Origin: JANNBN01 sp031385545
Lineage (GTDB): Bacteria; Actinomycetota; Acidimicrobiia; Acidimicrobiales; JANYDT01
DNA length: 64,000 nt
Assembly (NCBI GenBank): GCA_031385545.1
Contig: JANNBN010000129.1
Coordinates: forward strand, 1-64,000
Reading direction: 5' to 3'
A program made the translations under genes and the position numbers. The notes under the pieces were generated by a model. That model was not told where the DNA came from. It ran no database searches and worked only from the letters and a program-made list of their open reading frames with translations. Each line of letters begins with the position of its first letter. Position 1 is the stretch's first letter. This document shows positions 41,065 through 48,189 of the stretch, in pieces.

Positions 41065-42099
41065 ATGATGCGACCGATCGGCATTGTCAGCAACGTTCGA
41101 AGCGAACCGATCGACGATGACTGGGATCGCATCGACAGCGTCATCCGACTTGATCCGGACATGGTCGGGACGGACGCCACACTCGGGCTGATGGATTTCT
41201 CGCATGTCGAGGTGATCTACGTCCTTGACAGGGTCGACGAGAAATCGATCGAGCGACACGCTCGTCATCCTCGAGGAAACACGGACTGGCCGCGAGTCGC
41301 CATCTTGGCGCAACGACCGAAGATGCGTCCCAACCGCCTGGGCACGACGGTGTGCGAACTGATGGCTGTCCGCCCTGGCGGTGTGGTGGAAGTCCGAGGT
41401 CTCGACGCGATCGACGGCACGCCGGTCCTCGACATCAAGCCGTACTTCGGAGAGTTCAGCCCGCGTGGTGATGTCCGACAGCCGAGCTGGAGCCGCGAAC
41501 TGATGAGCGACTATTGGATTGTCAACGATCCTGCGTCCGAACTGACTGGCGGCGACCGGCTCCCGGAAGCGACCGCGCGTGCCTGGCTCGAGGAGGTCCG
41601 CCGGTCACCGGCCGACAACGGCACGCTGAACATGATCGTTCGGCGTCCCGCTTCCAACGAACGTGAGGTCATCGCCGAAGGTCACCTTGACCTCGAGGTT
41701 GGTTTGGTCGGAGACAACTGGCTGGCCCGTGGCTCGCGTTCTCGCGAGGACGGCAAGGCCGAACTCGACGCCCAGCTCAACATCATGAACAGTCGGTGCG
41801 CTGCCCTCGTGGCAGGCGATGCTGACCGTGTTGCTCTTGCCGGTGATCAGCTGTTTGTCGACCTGGACCTGTCCCCATCGAATCTTCCCGCTGGAACGCG
41901 CCTCGCAGTGGGTTCTGCCGTGATCGAAGTGACTGCTAAGCCGCACACCGGGTGCGCGAAGTTCACAAAACGATTTGGCCTCGCTGCGCATCGCTGGATA
42001 AACGGCACGATCGGCCGGGCGGAGCGCCTTCGCGGCATTTGTGCGAAGGTCGTCGTGCCCGGCGTGATCCACCCCGGTGACACGATCCGCAAACTGTGA
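41065..42099 (+). CDS. TrmO-like (tRNA m6t6A37 methyltransferase family) domain fused to a MOSC domain
   Basis: 344 residues from ATG 41065. Residues 1-135 resemble TrmO/TsaA: MRPIGIVSNVRSEPIDDDW, GLMDFSHVEVIYVLDRV, RPKMRPNRLGTTVCEL and VEVRGLDAIDGTPVLDIKPY. These hold the SAM site of the tRNA-t6A methyltransferase family. Residues about 150-340 are a MOSC (molybdenum cofactor sulfurase C-terminal) domain: EGHLDLEVGLVGDNW, LNIMNSRCAALVAGD, then AKPHTGCAKFTKRFG with Cys297. MOSC domains bind sulfur and molybdenum cofactor. I know of no described function for the joined protein. A 15-bp repeat duplicates the 3' end of the gene. It has a moderate ribosome site; ATG 41047 is another possible start. 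Confidence 0.78.
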   Translation: MMRPIGIVSNVRSEPIDDDWDRIDSVIRLDPDMVGTDATLGLMDFSHVEVIYVLDRVDEKSIERHARHPRGNTDWPRVAILAQRPKMRPNRLGTTVCELMAVRPGGVVEVRGLDAIDGTPVLDIKPYFGEFSPRGDVRQPSWSRELMSDYWIVNDPASELTGGDRLPEATARAWLEEVRRSPADNGTLNMIVRRPASNEREVIAEGHLDLEVGLVGDNWLARGSRSREDGKAELDAQLNIMNSRCAALVAGDADRVALAGDQLFVDLDLSPSNLPAGTRLAVGSAVIEVTAKPHTGCAKFTKRFGLAAHRWINGTIGRAERLRGICAKVVVPGVIHPGDTIRKL

Positions 42100-42117
42100 C
42101 TTCGCAAACTGTGACTT
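42088..42117. repeat. Tandem 15-bp duplication at the end of the TrmO-MOSC gene
   Basis: CGCAAACTGTGACTT occurs at 42088-42102 and 42103-42117. The first copy contains the TGA stop of the gene; the second is outside it. Confidence 0.85.
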
Positions 42118-42185
42118 GTAAACTGCGAAACCTGCTGGCTGGTGAGCCCGAGTCTCAGAAACACTCCGCTGGAGCAACTGCTGGG

Positions 42186-42258
42186 TGGTCGGAACCGGTG
42201 TCGATCCGGTGACCTCACGCTTTTCAGGCGTGCGCTCTACCAACTGAGCTATCCGACC
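42186..42258 (-). tRNA. tRNA-Phe(GAA)
   Basis: On the reverse strand, acceptor arms GGTCGGA and TCCGACC pair; the anticodon loop CTGAAAA between CACGC and GCGTG gives GAA. The body is 73 nt and the next bases are CCC, so CCA is not encoded. Confidence 0.95.
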
Positions 42259-42313
42259 GTGGGATGAATCTGGGGCGAAACCGAAACGCCGTCTCCAATG
42301 GAAACGGCGTTCG

Positions 42314-42391
42314 TGGCGGACCTGACGGGATTTGAACCCGCGACCTCCGGCTTGACAGGCCGGCGTGCACTCCTAGCTGCACCACAGGTCC
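42314..42391 (-). tRNA. tRNA-Asp(GTC)
   Basis: Reverse strand; acceptor arms GGACCTG and CAGGTCC, discriminator G, and CCA encoded. The anticodon loop CTGTCAA between CCGGC and GCCGG gives GTC. 78 nt, one longer than usual through the D-loop. It is 55 bp from tRNA-Phe. Confidence 0.95.
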
Positions 42392-42467
42392 GTGCTGCGG
42401 CTTTCGAACCTAGCACGGCGAATCGTGGTCCGGCACCGAGTTTGCTCAACTACGCTGTGGCGGTCCG

Positions 42468-42540
42468 GCCCCCATCGTCTAGCGGCCCAGGACGCTGCCC
42501 TTTCACGGCGGTAACACGGGTTCGAATCCCGTTGGGGGTA
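42468..42540 (+). tRNA. tRNA-Glu(TTC)
   Basis: Acceptor GCCCCCA pairs with TGGGGGT (one G-T), anticodon loop CTTTCAC within TGCC/GGCGG gives TTC, and T-arm ACGGG/CCCGT. The last base touches the DUF2017 stop on the other strand. CCA is not encoded. Confidence 0.95.
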
Positions 42541-43134
42541 CTAGCTGTCGGTCAGGCCGGAATCCGAGTTGGGTTCCGAGTCAGGTTCCGAGTCATCGTC
42601 AGTCTCGTATTCCAAGTAGTCCTCCGGTCCGCCGTCGAGGTCTCTGCCTTCGCCGCCTGCGAGGCCCATCACGATGAGTTCAAGCACACCGCTCAGCCAG
42701 CCGTACACACCAAGCGCAGGGCGCCGCGGGTCTGTCTCGTCGAGGTCGTCGGGGTCGAGGCCCTCGTACACGTCGAGTTGCGTGCCGAGTACCAGCCTGA
42801 TGTCGTTGACGGCACCCATCCAGCCCAGCAACTGTTCGTGGGTGAGCAGCTCCTGGTGTGCGGTTTCGGACAACAGGGTGAGCGAAGCTCGTTTTGATTC
42901 GATCAGGTCTTGGCGCATGAACCGGCGGTATTCGTCTTCCCGCTCGGAGTCCGATTCGCGGTGGTAAGCCGGTGGGAACAAGCGACGGGTGGACTGCTCG
43001 TCGCCCGCTTCGATGACCGTGACGAGTTGCCTGGGAAGGTCAGCGAGGAAGTCACGCGAATCGGGGTCGAGACCGACCGCGTAGGTGCCGTCCGCATTCG
43101 ATTGGAACGGCAGGTTCTTGCGTCGGCGGAGCAC
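42541..43134 (-). CDS. DUF2017 protein encoded beside clpS
   Basis: 197 residues from GTG 43134; TTG 43140 overlapping the clpS stop is possible too. The protein is acidic and helical, with RDFLADLPRQLVTVIEAGDE, RRFMRQDLIESKRASLTLLSE, LGWMGAVNDIRLVLGTQLDV and GVYGWLSGVLELIVMGL. The last 30 residues are Asp/Glu/Ser-rich. DUF2017 proteins are of unknown function and follow clpS in most actinobacteria, as here. A link to Clp proteolysis is inferred from this conserved pairing. The end of the gene directly meets tRNA-Glu. Confidence 0.83.
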   Translation of the reverse strand: MLRRRKNLPFQSNADGTYAVGLDPDSRDFLADLPRQLVTVIEAGDEQSTRRLFPPAYHRESDSEREDEYRRFMRQDLIESKRASLTLLSETAHQELLTHEQLLGWMGAVNDIRLVLGTQLDVYEGLDPDDLDETDPRRPALGVYGWLSGVLELIVMGLAGGEGRDLDGGPEDYLEYETDDDSEPDSEPNSDSGLTDS

Positions 43135-43136
43135 GT

Positions 43137-43457
43137 TCAACTGTCCTGTTCCATGGTGGCCCAGAGGCCCTTCTCGTGCAGGCGGAAGACATCGAGCTCG
43201 GCCTGTTCCCGGGGCGCAGAGTTGACGATTGCCCTGCCCTTTTCGTGCACGTCCATCATCAGTTTTTCCGCCTTCGAGCGCGGGTAGCCGAACAGCTGCT
43301 GCAACACCAGCGTGACGTAGCTCATGAGGTTGATCGGGTCGTTCCATACGATCACCTTCCACGGCTGATCCGTGACGACGACGATGTCGGTGTCGGACTC
43401 GACCGTCTCGATCGGTGCAGCGGTGGGCATGCGGCATTCTCGCATCGGCTCGGACAT
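43137..43457 (-). CDS. clpS: ClpS adaptor of the ClpAP/ClpCP protease
   Basis: 106 residues. The core shows WKVIVWNDPINLMSYVTLVLQQLFGY, the adaptor signature with the asparagine-aspartate (WNDPINLM) that binds N-degron residues, then VHEKGRAIVNSAPREQAELDVFRLHEKG. ClpS delivers N-end-rule substrates to the Clp ATPase. The 25-residue unstructured N-terminal extension is usual. ATG 43457 is used; ATG 43430 (MPTAAP) is an option. DUF2017 follows immediately on the same strand. Divergent from ctaB by 78 bp. Confidence 0.93.
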   Translation of the reverse strand: MSEPMRECRMPTAAPIETVESDTDIVVVTDQPWKVIVWNDPINLMSYVTLVLQQLFGYPRSKAEKLMMDVHEKGRAIVNSAPREQAELDVFRLHEKGLWATMEQDS

Positions 43458-43535
43458 CTGCGAAACGCCGACGTGTTCTGTGTCTCACCTCGATGAACGG
43501 GAGACGACGAACCCCCGGTAGCCTGGAAAGTTGTT

Positions 43536-44486
43536 ATGCCGCGATTGCGAACCACCCCACTCGAGCGGACCGCTCGATTGCAGTCCACCGGCGGCCGGAT
43601 CGGCGAGAAGGCCGGTGCTTACCTGGTCCTGGTCAAACTCAGGGTGGTCGAGCAACTGCTCATCACCACGGTGCCGACCATGTTCGTGGCCCAACGGGGT
43701 GTGCCGGGTCTGTGGCTGATGCTGGCAACGGTCCTGGGTGGCACCTTCGCGGCTGGAGGGGCCAACGCCATCAACATGGTGATCGACCGCGACATCGACG
43801 CGTTGATGGATCGAACCAAACACCGCCCACTTGTCACAGGTGTGATCACCCCCCGCCATGCGCTGGTGTTCGCCATCGGGCTCGAAGTGGCCGCCTTCGT
43901 CTGGCTCTGGTGGCAGGTCAACCTGCTTTCAGCTGTGCTGGCTGTGGCGGCCTGCCTGTTCTACGTGTTCGTCTACACGCTGTGGCTGAAGCGCAGCTCG
44001 GTCGAGAACATCGTTATCGGCGGTGCGGCGGGCGCTGTGCCGGTACTGATTGGCTGGTCGGCTGTCACCAATCGCATCGATTGGGCGCCTGTGGTGATGT
44101 TCGCTGTCATCTTTGTGTGGACGCCACCTCACTTCTGGGCGCTCGCGGTGAAATACAAAGACGACTACGGCAAGGCCGGGGTGCCGATGCTGCCGGTGGT
44201 CGCCTCGTTCAAGACCACAGCGACGCGCATTGTCGCCTACACCGTGGCGCTCTGGGCCTTGTCGATGCTGGTGTGGCCGGTTGCCCAGCTGTCCTGGTTC
44301 TACGCCTGTGTGGCTGCAGTGATGGGGGCGATGTTCCTGTTCGTTGCGCTGCGGCTGTACCGGGTCGGTACATCGGACGCCCAGCCGTCGGTGGTAGCAG
44401 GCGAAGCGATGAAGCTATTCGTGTTCTCCAACGTCTATATCTCCGTGTTGTTCATCGCCATGGGCGTCGACCAGCTGCTTCGCTGA
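43536..44486 (+). CDS. ctaB: Protoheme IX farnesyltransferase (heme O synthase)
   Basis: 316 residues, about nine membrane helices. It attaches a farnesyl group to heme B, giving heme O, the precursor of heme A of cytochrome oxidase. The prenyl diphosphate-binding motif is NAINMVIDRDIDALMDRTKHRPL (markers N-X3-D-X3-D and TKHRPL), with the second acidic YKDDYGKAGVPMLPVV motif after helix five. It heads the cytochrome oxidase locus on the plus strand. Its stop is 184 bp before the subunit I homologue; that spacer has no clear terminator. Confidence 0.94.
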   Translation: MPRLRTTPLERTARLQSTGGRIGEKAGAYLVLVKLRVVEQLLITTVPTMFVAQRGVPGLWLMLATVLGGTFAAGGANAINMVIDRDIDALMDRTKHRPLVTGVITPRHALVFAIGLEVAAFVWLWWQVNLLSAVLAVAACLFYVFVYTLWLKRSSVENIVIGGAAGAVPVLIGWSAVTNRIDWAPVVMFAVIFVWTPPHFWALAVKYKDDYGKAGVPMLPVVASFKTTATRIVAYTVALWALSMLVWPVAQLSWFYACVAAVMGAMFLFVALRLYRVGTSDAQPSVVAGEAMKLFVFSNVYISVLFIAMGVDQLLR

Positions 44487-44670
44487 CACTGATCGGTTGT
44501 CCTGTCGCGCGCCATCAGCGCAGGGCATGGCCGTCCGGCATCCGGGCTGGAGCTGCGTGGGTTGAAATCGCTGCCGGGGAATCTTGCCGACTAACATCGC
44601 CCGAACCACTGGTCCGTCGGCGCGCGCCAGCGTGTCGGCTTATCTGCGAGTAATTTTGCGAGGAATCCGC

Positions 44671-46182
44671 ATGACCCTCACCGCCCCAACGTCTACCAGC
44701 CAGGCCGCCGACGCTGCCGTCTTCGGGGTTTCCGACCCCTTCGGCGCAGTCCACGCCGACGACTGGGTGGCAACCGTCGACTCCGGCCGTACCGGGCAGC
44801 TCCACCTGGGTCTGCTTTCGGCTGTCGTCGCACTTGCCGGAGCGCTCGGCGTGGCTGTCCACGGCCAACTGGCCGGATGGTGGATGCTCAGTACATCCGA
44901 CGCCCGGTTCGACATCGCCTCGTTGTTCGCTCTGCACCAAAACCTGTGGGCGGTATCCATCGCCATGCCGCTGTGGATCGCGGTCGCAGCGATGGTGGTA
45001 CCCATCCAGATCGGCGCAACCCGAAGTGCATTTCCCCGGATGGGATCGTTCGCCTTATGGGGCTGGGTTGTTGGTACATCGCTGTTGATCACGGCCACGC
45101 TGGTGGGAGACGGACCCCAGGTTGTCGACCTGGGCGGCAACCTTGCGGTGACCGCCACTGCTGGCCAGGCACCCCGTGCAACCGACCTTGCTCTCGCAGC
45201 CATGATGCTCGTCACGCTGGCGACACTCGCCGGAGCCATCAACCTGGTGGCAACCATCCTCACCGAACGAGCACCGGGCACGAAACTCTCGACGATGCGT
45301 CCCTTCTCGTGGTCGGTGCTGGTGACCATGACCCTCGCGGTTATCACTACCCCGGTGTTCATGGCCGGGTTGTTCCTGCTCTACCTGGACCAGCACTTCG
45401 GCGGGCAGTTGTTCGCTTCGGGGGTTGGTGCTGATCGCATCTGGGTCCACGCCATCTGGCTGATGGGTCGGCCAGAAGCGGTGCTGCTTGCGGTCCCCGC
45501 AGTTGCGGCGGTTGCTGACGTCGTTGTCCACAGAACCGGTAAGACGCTGCTCGGCGGCGGCGCTGCCAACGGTCTGATTGCAGCAGCGGCGGCTTCGTCG
45601 CTGCTGCTGTGGACCGGTCGTGAACTGGTTGCCACCACCTCCACACCCCCGTACGCACGCTGGTGGTACGCCGTTGTGCTGGTGCCACTGTTCATGCTGT
45701 TTCTGCTTATCGTCGGGAGCCTTCGCGGTGGCCTCAAACCCGACGTCTCGTTGCTCGGAGCCGTTGGAATTGTGCTGTCCATCCTGGCCGGTGCCGTTTT
45801 CACCATCGCAATCGTGGCGACACCGAACAGCGACATCACCGAGTCCGAGCAGCTCTTCGGACGGCTGGGCCTGCCCAACTTGCTCGTGTTCGGGCTGGTG
45901 CTCATCGGTGCATTCACCATGGTCGTGGAGCACAGTCGGACGATCTACGGGCGGGCACTTCCCAAACCGCTTGCCACGCTGGTGCTGCTCGCCATCCTCG
46001 GCGGGGTACTGCTCACCGGTGCGGGGCTGACTGCGGGCGTGTTCGGTGGCGGCGACGGCCCGCACATCGCTGCTGCAATCGGGAAGGCGCTCATTGCTGG
46101 CGGCGCCGCGCTGCTCGTGCTCGCACTGCTTGGGTCCCTACGGCCCGACCGTTCCGTCACCCACCAGGAAGGGGGCCACTGA
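44671..46182 (+). CDS. Cytochrome c oxidase subunit I homologue lacking catalytic ligands
   Basis: 503 residues from ATG 44671, with AGGAA five bases upstream. Hand alignment with the CtaD at 49.5 kb shows collinear helices: FALHQNLWAV beside FTMHATTMVF, IQIGATRSAFPRMGSFALWG beside LQIGARDVAFPRMNAFSWWG, and WLMGRPEAV beside WLFGHPEVY. His89 matches one heme a ligand. The other key residues are replaced: CuB His272 by Arg267, Tyr276 by Val271, His321-His322 by Arg317-Glu318, heme a3 His407 by Gly400, and heme a His409 by Pro402. It therefore cannot reduce oxygen as a heme-copper oxidase. It is intact, overlaps the next gene, and probably plays a structural, assembly or unknown role. Confidence 0.75.
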   Translation: MTLTAPTSTSQAADAAVFGVSDPFGAVHADDWVATVDSGRTGQLHLGLLSAVVALAGALGVAVHGQLAGWWMLSTSDARFDIASLFALHQNLWAVSIAMPLWIAVAAMVVPIQIGATRSAFPRMGSFALWGWVVGTSLLITATLVGDGPQVVDLGGNLAVTATAGQAPRATDLALAAMMLVTLATLAGAINLVATILTERAPGTKLSTMRPFSWSVLVTMTLAVITTPVFMAGLFLLYLDQHFGGQLFASGVGADRIWVHAIWLMGRPEAVLLAVPAVAAVADVVVHRTGKTLLGGGAANGLIAAAAASSLLLWTGRELVATTSTPPYARWWYAVVLVPLFMLFLLIVGSLRGGLKPDVSLLGAVGIVLSILAGAVFTIAIVATPNSDITESEQLFGRLGLPNLLVFGLVLIGAFTMVVEHSRTIYGRALPKPLATLVLLAILGGVLLTGAGLTAGVFGGGDGPHIAAAIGKALIAGGAALLVLALLGSLRPDRSVTHQEGGH

Positions 46183-46811
46183 TGGTCGCTGCATCCCAGC
46201 CAAACGGAACAGCCGGAACAGCCGGAACAGCCAGTACTGCCGTTACTGCACGCACGCAGTCGGGCAATGGAGCACTGTTGGGCGCATTGCTGGCCGTTGC
46301 TGCAGGGGTGATGTTCGTGTCGGCCCTCATCGGCGCGTACTTCTCGGTGCGCAACTGGGTAGGTGTCGGCGATGGTGGCTTCATCCCCGATGCTCTGAAG
46401 TTCGACAACTATGCCGGGTTCATGACCATGGTGTCGGGTCTCGCTGCTGCGTTCGCTGCGGAGTGGGCGCTCGTGTCCGCTCGCCTGCGCAAGAGTCGCT
46501 GGGCAACCGCCGGGTACGGGTTGTCCGTATTGTTCATGGTGGGTGCAATCAACTCGGTCTGGCACATCGGCCAGCGCAGCAGGTTGGCAGCTGGCGAAAC
46601 GGCCTATGCCGTTCTCTTCTATGCAGTCCTCTCGGCCATGACTCTTTCGCTTATCGTCGGCATCATCGCCGCAGTCGTCAATCTGGTCCGGGTCATGGCC
46701 GGGCATGTGTGGGGAGACGACCTGCTGGTGGGCCGGGCCGGCAATTGGTTCATCCGGTTTGCTGCTCTGACAGCAACCATCGGCTTCTTCCTCATCTACA
46801 CCTACAAGTAA
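46182..46811 (+). CDS. Cytochrome c oxidase subunit III homologue paired with the pseudo-subunit I
   Basis: 209 residues, nearly the length of the CtaE at 51.5 kb (210). The ATG overlaps the previous stop (TGATG). Five membrane helices; the first (GALLAVAAGVMFVSALIGAYF) lines up with EKLGMWVFLGSECLLFGAL and the last (NWFIRFAALTATIGFFLIYTYK, markers NWFIRF and IYTYK) with YWHFVDVIWIVIFTVVYLIK of CtaE. Similarity is weak but the layout fits. The N-terminus has a Gly/Thr/Ala repeat coded by three copies of a 9-bp unit near 46204. Together with the preceding gene it mirrors the normal subunit I and III pair. Confidence 0.62.
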   Translation: MVAASQPNGTAGTAGTASTAVTARTQSGNGALLGALLAVAAGVMFVSALIGAYFSVRNWVGVGDGGFIPDALKFDNYAGFMTMVSGLAAAFAAEWALVSARLRKSRWATAGYGLSVLFMVGAINSVWHIGQRSRLAAGETAYAVLFYAVLSAMTLSLIVGIIAAVVNLVRVMAGHVWGDDLLVGRAGNWFIRFAALTATIGFFLIYTYK

Positions 46812-46828
46812 GCGACCTGGGGCTAATC

Positions 46829-47566
46829 GTGTTCTCCGCATACACAAAGACGTTCGCCGGGCTCACCGGTGCGCTGCTCGCTCTCGCGCTCCTGGTCTCG
46901 GCCCTTCAGCCCGATCGCCTTGCGGTCACGCTGCTGTTCCTGGCCGCATTCTGCATGGGCGTTGTCACAGCCGCCGGGCGTGCGGCCACCGGCCACAACG
47001 ATCGTGTCGCGTTGGTCGGCGCAGCCGCCTCGGCCAATCGCCCGCCACGCAATTCCTATGCCCCTGCACTTGCTGCCCTGGGTTTTGGTGTCGTCGTTCT
47101 TGGTGCCGCGCTCGGTTTCATCGCGTACGCCATTGGCGCGGGCGTCCTCGTATTTGCTGGCGGCCTGTGGTTGTCGGACGCCTGGCGCGAACACCGTTTG
47201 GCCACACCAAAGACCTCGGCCCAGGTCAGTCGGTCGTTCTCCCTCCCGTTCGTGATGCCGCTGATGTCGATCGCGCTGATCGGGTTCGTGGCCATCAGCT
47301 TCTCGCTCGTCTTCTTCTCCTTCGCAGAAAATCGCTCCTGGATCGTCGCAGCTGCTGTCGCTGTGCTCGTCTTCGGCGGCGCATTCGTGTTGGCGTTCAT
47401 ACCGAAGCAGGGCGGCCGTGCGAAGTTCATAGCGTTGGTTGCTGTTGTTCTGGCTGCTATTGCCGGGCTCGGAATCGTGGGGCTGGTGCGCGGCGAACCC
47501 GAGCACGGCGGTGAACACGGAACCACGGCAGAGAACGGCCAGACCGAAACCCACGCGGAAGGCTGA
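46829..47566 (+). CDS. Polytopic membrane protein of unknown function in the oxidase locus
   Basis: 245 residues from GTG 46829 (a GGGG-containing site lies eight bases upstream). About seven membrane helices: LTGALLALALLVSAL, LAVTLLFLAAFCMGVV, a pair around AALGFGVVVLGAALGFIAYA and AGVLVFAGGLWLSD, then SIALIGFVAISFSLVFF, VAAAVAVLVFGGAFVLAFI and a last VAVVLAAIAGLGIVGL. A polar tail ends in Glu, His and Thr. No heme or copper ligands are evident. It sits between the subunit III homologue and a thioredoxin-like gene and may belong to the same complex. No family is recognised. Confidence 0.65.
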   Translation: MFSAYTKTFAGLTGALLALALLVSALQPDRLAVTLLFLAAFCMGVVTAAGRAATGHNDRVALVGAAASANRPPRNSYAPALAALGFGVVVLGAALGFIAYAIGAGVLVFAGGLWLSDAWREHRLATPKTSAQVSRSFSLPFVMPLMSIALIGFVAISFSLVFFSFAENRSWIVAAAVAVLVFGGAFVLAFIPKQGGRAKFIALVAVVLAAIAGLGIVGLVRGEPEHGGEHGTTAENGQTETHAEG

Positions 47567-47587
47567 TGTGAGGCATTGCCGTCCGGC

Positions 47588-48133
47588 ATGAACCGCACCC
47601 GACTGAGAGTCGCAGCAGCCGCTGCGATTGCCGCTGCGATACTTGTGTTCGGTGCCGTGGTCGTGCTCGAAGTTGCGTCAGGTTCCACCGGGACGAACGG
47701 CCGCGCTGGTTCTTCGTTCTCTCCGCAACTGCCCACGTTCGATCTTCCAAGCGTGCACGACGACGGTACCCGGCAGTCTTCGGCGGAGTTCGCCGGGAAG
47801 TTGCTGGTGATAAACGTCTTCGACTACACGTGCGTCCCCTGCATCACGGAGCTGCCGATGCTGGATCGCATCGCATCAGCCAACCCAGACGTTGCCTTCG
47901 TGGGCGTCCATTTGATGCTGCAGCGGGCTGAGGCCGAGAAATTTGTCGACCGACTTGGTGTTCGGTTCCCGGTTGTTTACGACGAAACCGGGGTCTTCTC
48001 GACGGCCGTTGTGGCGCTGCCGACCACGGTCTTCGTCGGCACCGACGGTCGCGAAGTCGGGCGGGTGACTGGCACCATCGCCGAAGCTGACCTGACGGAT
48101 CGACTGGAGCGACTCCGGGAGGGTATTTCATGA
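47588..48133 (+). CDS. TlpA/ResA-like membrane-anchored thioredoxin
   Basis: 181 residues from ATG 47588. One N-terminal signal anchor (AAAAAIAAAILVFGAVVVL) holds an extracytoplasmic thioredoxin fold: FDLPSVHDDGTRQSSAEFAG, VINVFDYTCVPCITELPML with the active CXXC (CVPC), and ALPTTVFVGTDGREVGRVTG with the cis-proline. Such proteins reduce cysteine pairs in cytochrome c or the CuA site during oxidase maturation. Its position directly before ctaC, whose product contains both CuA and heme c, supports that role. The family assignment is good; the partner is inferred. Confidence 0.85.
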   Translation: MNRTRLRVAAAAAIAAAILVFGAVVVLEVASGSTGTNGRAGSSFSPQLPTFDLPSVHDDGTRQSSAEFAGKLLVINVFDYTCVPCITELPMLDRIASANPDVAFVGVHLMLQRAEAEKFVDRLGVRFPVVYDETGVFSTAVVALPTTVFVGTDGREVGRVTGTIAEADLTDRLERLREGIS

Positions 48134-48189
48134 CATACTGCTTCTTCCACACTTTGCTTCCCCGCCTCGATTGAGGAAGGCTTCGTTAC

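Noticed and set aside
45055..46065. Reverse-strand open frames of over 300 codons in the oxidase locus, also 49433-50446
   Set aside because: Both lie antisense to well-supported membrane protein genes and show His/Gln/Asp-rich shadows of hydrophobic codons.
44671..46182. Treating the subunit I homologue as a frameshifted pseudogene
   Set aside because: The frame is uninterrupted for 503 residues, has a ribosome site, keeps membrane helices and overlaps the next gene.
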